Shown one piece after another: positions 63,074 to 64,000 of a stretch of 64,000 bases of DNA; position 1 is the first letter of the stretch, and every line of letters begins with the position of its first letter. The translations under genes and the position numbers were made by a program. The notes beneath the pieces are model-generated. The model ran no database searches. It saw only the letters and a program-made list of their open reading frames with translations, and was not told where the DNA came from. Source of the stretch: Parasphingopyxis sp. (GTDB lineage Bacteria; Pseudomonadota; Alphaproteobacteria; Sphingomonadales; Sphingomonadaceae); the NCBI RefSeq assembly GCF_028279465.1, contig NZ_JANQNS010000008.1, positions 248,001 to 312,000 on the forward strand, in the 5' to 3' direction.

Positions 63074-64000
63074 TTATCCGGCGATCCCGTGATAGTCGCG
63101 ATACCAATCGACGAATTTGGGGATACCGTCCTCGATCGTCGTGGTCGGTTCGAAGCCGAGATCGCGTCGGATCGCGCTGATATCGGCGGCGGTCGCCGGC
63201 ACATCGCCGGGCTGGATCGGCTGCAGGTCGCGCACCGCTTTCTTGCCCAGCGCATCTTCGAGTATGTCGATCATATGGCTCAGCTCCTCGGAGCGGTTGT
63301 TGCCGATATTGTAAAGCGCGTGCGGTTTTGTGCTGCCGCCCGCCTTTTCCTCGCCGTCATCGGCCGGCGGGCTGTCGAGCGCCGCGATCACGCCCGCAAT
63401 GATATCGTCGATATAGGTGAAGTCGCGCTGCATTTTGCCATGGTTGAACACCGCGATCGGCTCGTCGGCGAGGATCGCCTTGGTGAAGAGCCACATCGCC
63501 ATGTCCGGGCGGCCCCAGGGTCCATATACGGTGAAGAAACGCAGCCCCGTCATCGGGATCCGGTAGAGATGCGCATAAGTCTCGCTCATCAGCTCGTCGG
63601 ATTTCTTCGTCGCGGCATAGAGCGATACCGGCTGGTCGACCCGGTCCTCGACCCGGAACGGGAAGCTTTCATTGCCGCCATAGACGGACGAGGAGGACGC
63701 ATAGACCATATGCGCCGTGTGCCGGTTGCGCGCGATTTCCATCATATTGAGATGGCCGGCGATATTCGCGGCGATATAGGCGCGCGGGTTGGTCAGGCTG
63801 TACCGCACTCCCGCCTGCGCCCCGAGGTGAACGATCCGGTCGAACTCTTTGCTGGACAAAGATTCTTCGAGCGCGGCGTGATCGGCAAAATCGACCTTTT
63901 CGAATGTGAAGGCGTCGCCTGCTAACGTCGCCAGCCGATCCTTCTTCAGCTGCACCGAATAGTAATCGTTGAGATTGTCGATACCGATGACCTGCTCGCC
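63074..64000 (-). CDS. UDP-sugar 4-epimerase (UDP-glucuronate epimerase type), 5' end cut off
   Basis: The last 309 codons of an extended SDR are present. GIDNLNDYYSVQLKKDR marks the region after the NAD motif, then HLGAQAGVRYSLTNP, the catalytic YAATKKSDELMSE and RFFTVYGPWGRPDMAMW. These fit UDP-glucuronate 4-epimerases that make UDP-galacturonate for capsule or LPS. The N-terminal glycine-rich loop lies beyond the edge. It may belong to a further polysaccharide region outside the window. The stop is TAA at 63074-63076. Confidence 0.9.
   Translation of the reverse strand, partial: GEQVIGIDNLNDYYSVQLKKDRLATLAGDAFTFEKVDFADHAALEESLSSKEFDRIVHLGAQAGVRYSLTNPRAYIAANIAGHLNMMEIARNRHTAHMVYASSSSVYGGNESFPFRVEDRVDQPVSLYAATKKSDELMSETYAHLYRIPMTGLRFFTVYGPWGRPDMAMWLFTKAILADEPIAVFNHGKMQRDFTYIDDIIAGVIAALDSPPADDGEEKAGGSTKPHALYNIGNNRSEELSHMIDILEDALGKKAVRDLQPIQPGDVPATAADISAIRRDLGFEPTTTIEDGIPKFVDWYRDYHGIAG

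Overview
The window reads as about 64 kb of chromosome from a GC-rich alphaproteobacterium, most likely Sphingomonadales. The reasons are a glnB-glnA pair, an exosortase-A-type surface glycan cluster, an Oar-like TonB-dependent receptor, a type A PutA and a S9/L13 ribosomal operon with a long acidic S9 extension. No rRNA, insertion sequence, CRISPR array or prophage was seen. Both edges cut a gene: an ABC exporter on the left and a UDP-sugar epimerase on the right. The genus call is inference; no marker gene settles it.

Layout. 1-5.1 kb: ABC exporter, intracellular PHB depolymerase, and an opposing MaoC hydratase / CMD-family / thiolase operon for acyl-CoA or PHA carbon. 5.2-10.9 kb: PutA, a YfcC-type carrier and a MscS channel. 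10.9-18.6 kb: a surface polysaccharide region (acyltransferase, O-antigen-ligase-like protein, tiny membrane protein, asparagine-synthase-like protein, secreted beta-helix protein, glycosyltransferase, two-helix membrane protein). 18.6-20.4 kb: a LexA/CI-type S24 repressor divergent from a Cro-like small protein, with small orphans. 20.5-26.8 kb: tamA-tamB, overlapping. 26.9-31.2 kb: DJ-1/PfpI protein, aldehyde dehydrogenase, glnA, glnB. 31.5-36.4 kb: two small exported acidic proteins, a quinohemoprotein alcohol dehydrogenase, methionine aminopeptidase and a PhoD-like phosphatase. 36.5-42.5 kb: TonB-dependent receptor, CinA/MoaB-like protein, MFS carrier, tRNA-Gly(CCC). 42.6-49.8 kb: DUF1499 protein, chemoreceptor, threonine synthase, SDR, rplM-rpsI, cutA, ctaA. 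50.0-54.7 kb: Fur/Zur regulator, dxs, K+ channel, ClbS/DfsB-like protein, serine-hydrolase-like protein. 55.0-64.0 kb: tlyA, tspO, ubiK-like, ybjN-like, proC, marR, ilvE, an SDR-TetR operon with a divergent membrane protein, a DUF2189 protein and an epimerase.

Most of the DNA is compact housekeeping sequence with many 1-, 4- and 8-base gene overlaps and two convergent gene pairs whose stop codons share one CTAG. Proline metabolism appears twice (putA catabolic, proC biosynthetic), nitrogen assimilation once (glnBA), and envelope biogenesis three times (glycan cluster, tamAB, TonB receptor).

The least explained material is noncoding. A 185-base element at 54779-54963 has three copies of a module with fixed flanks and a 7-bp hairpin whose stem sequence changes while pairing is kept. 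Two other inverted hairpin pairs (27616-27697 and 62730-62836) show the same principle with different sequences. There is also a 74-base symmetric region between tetR and its divergent neighbour, paired palindromes between ctaA and fur, and a detached copy of the tRNA-Gly 3' end.
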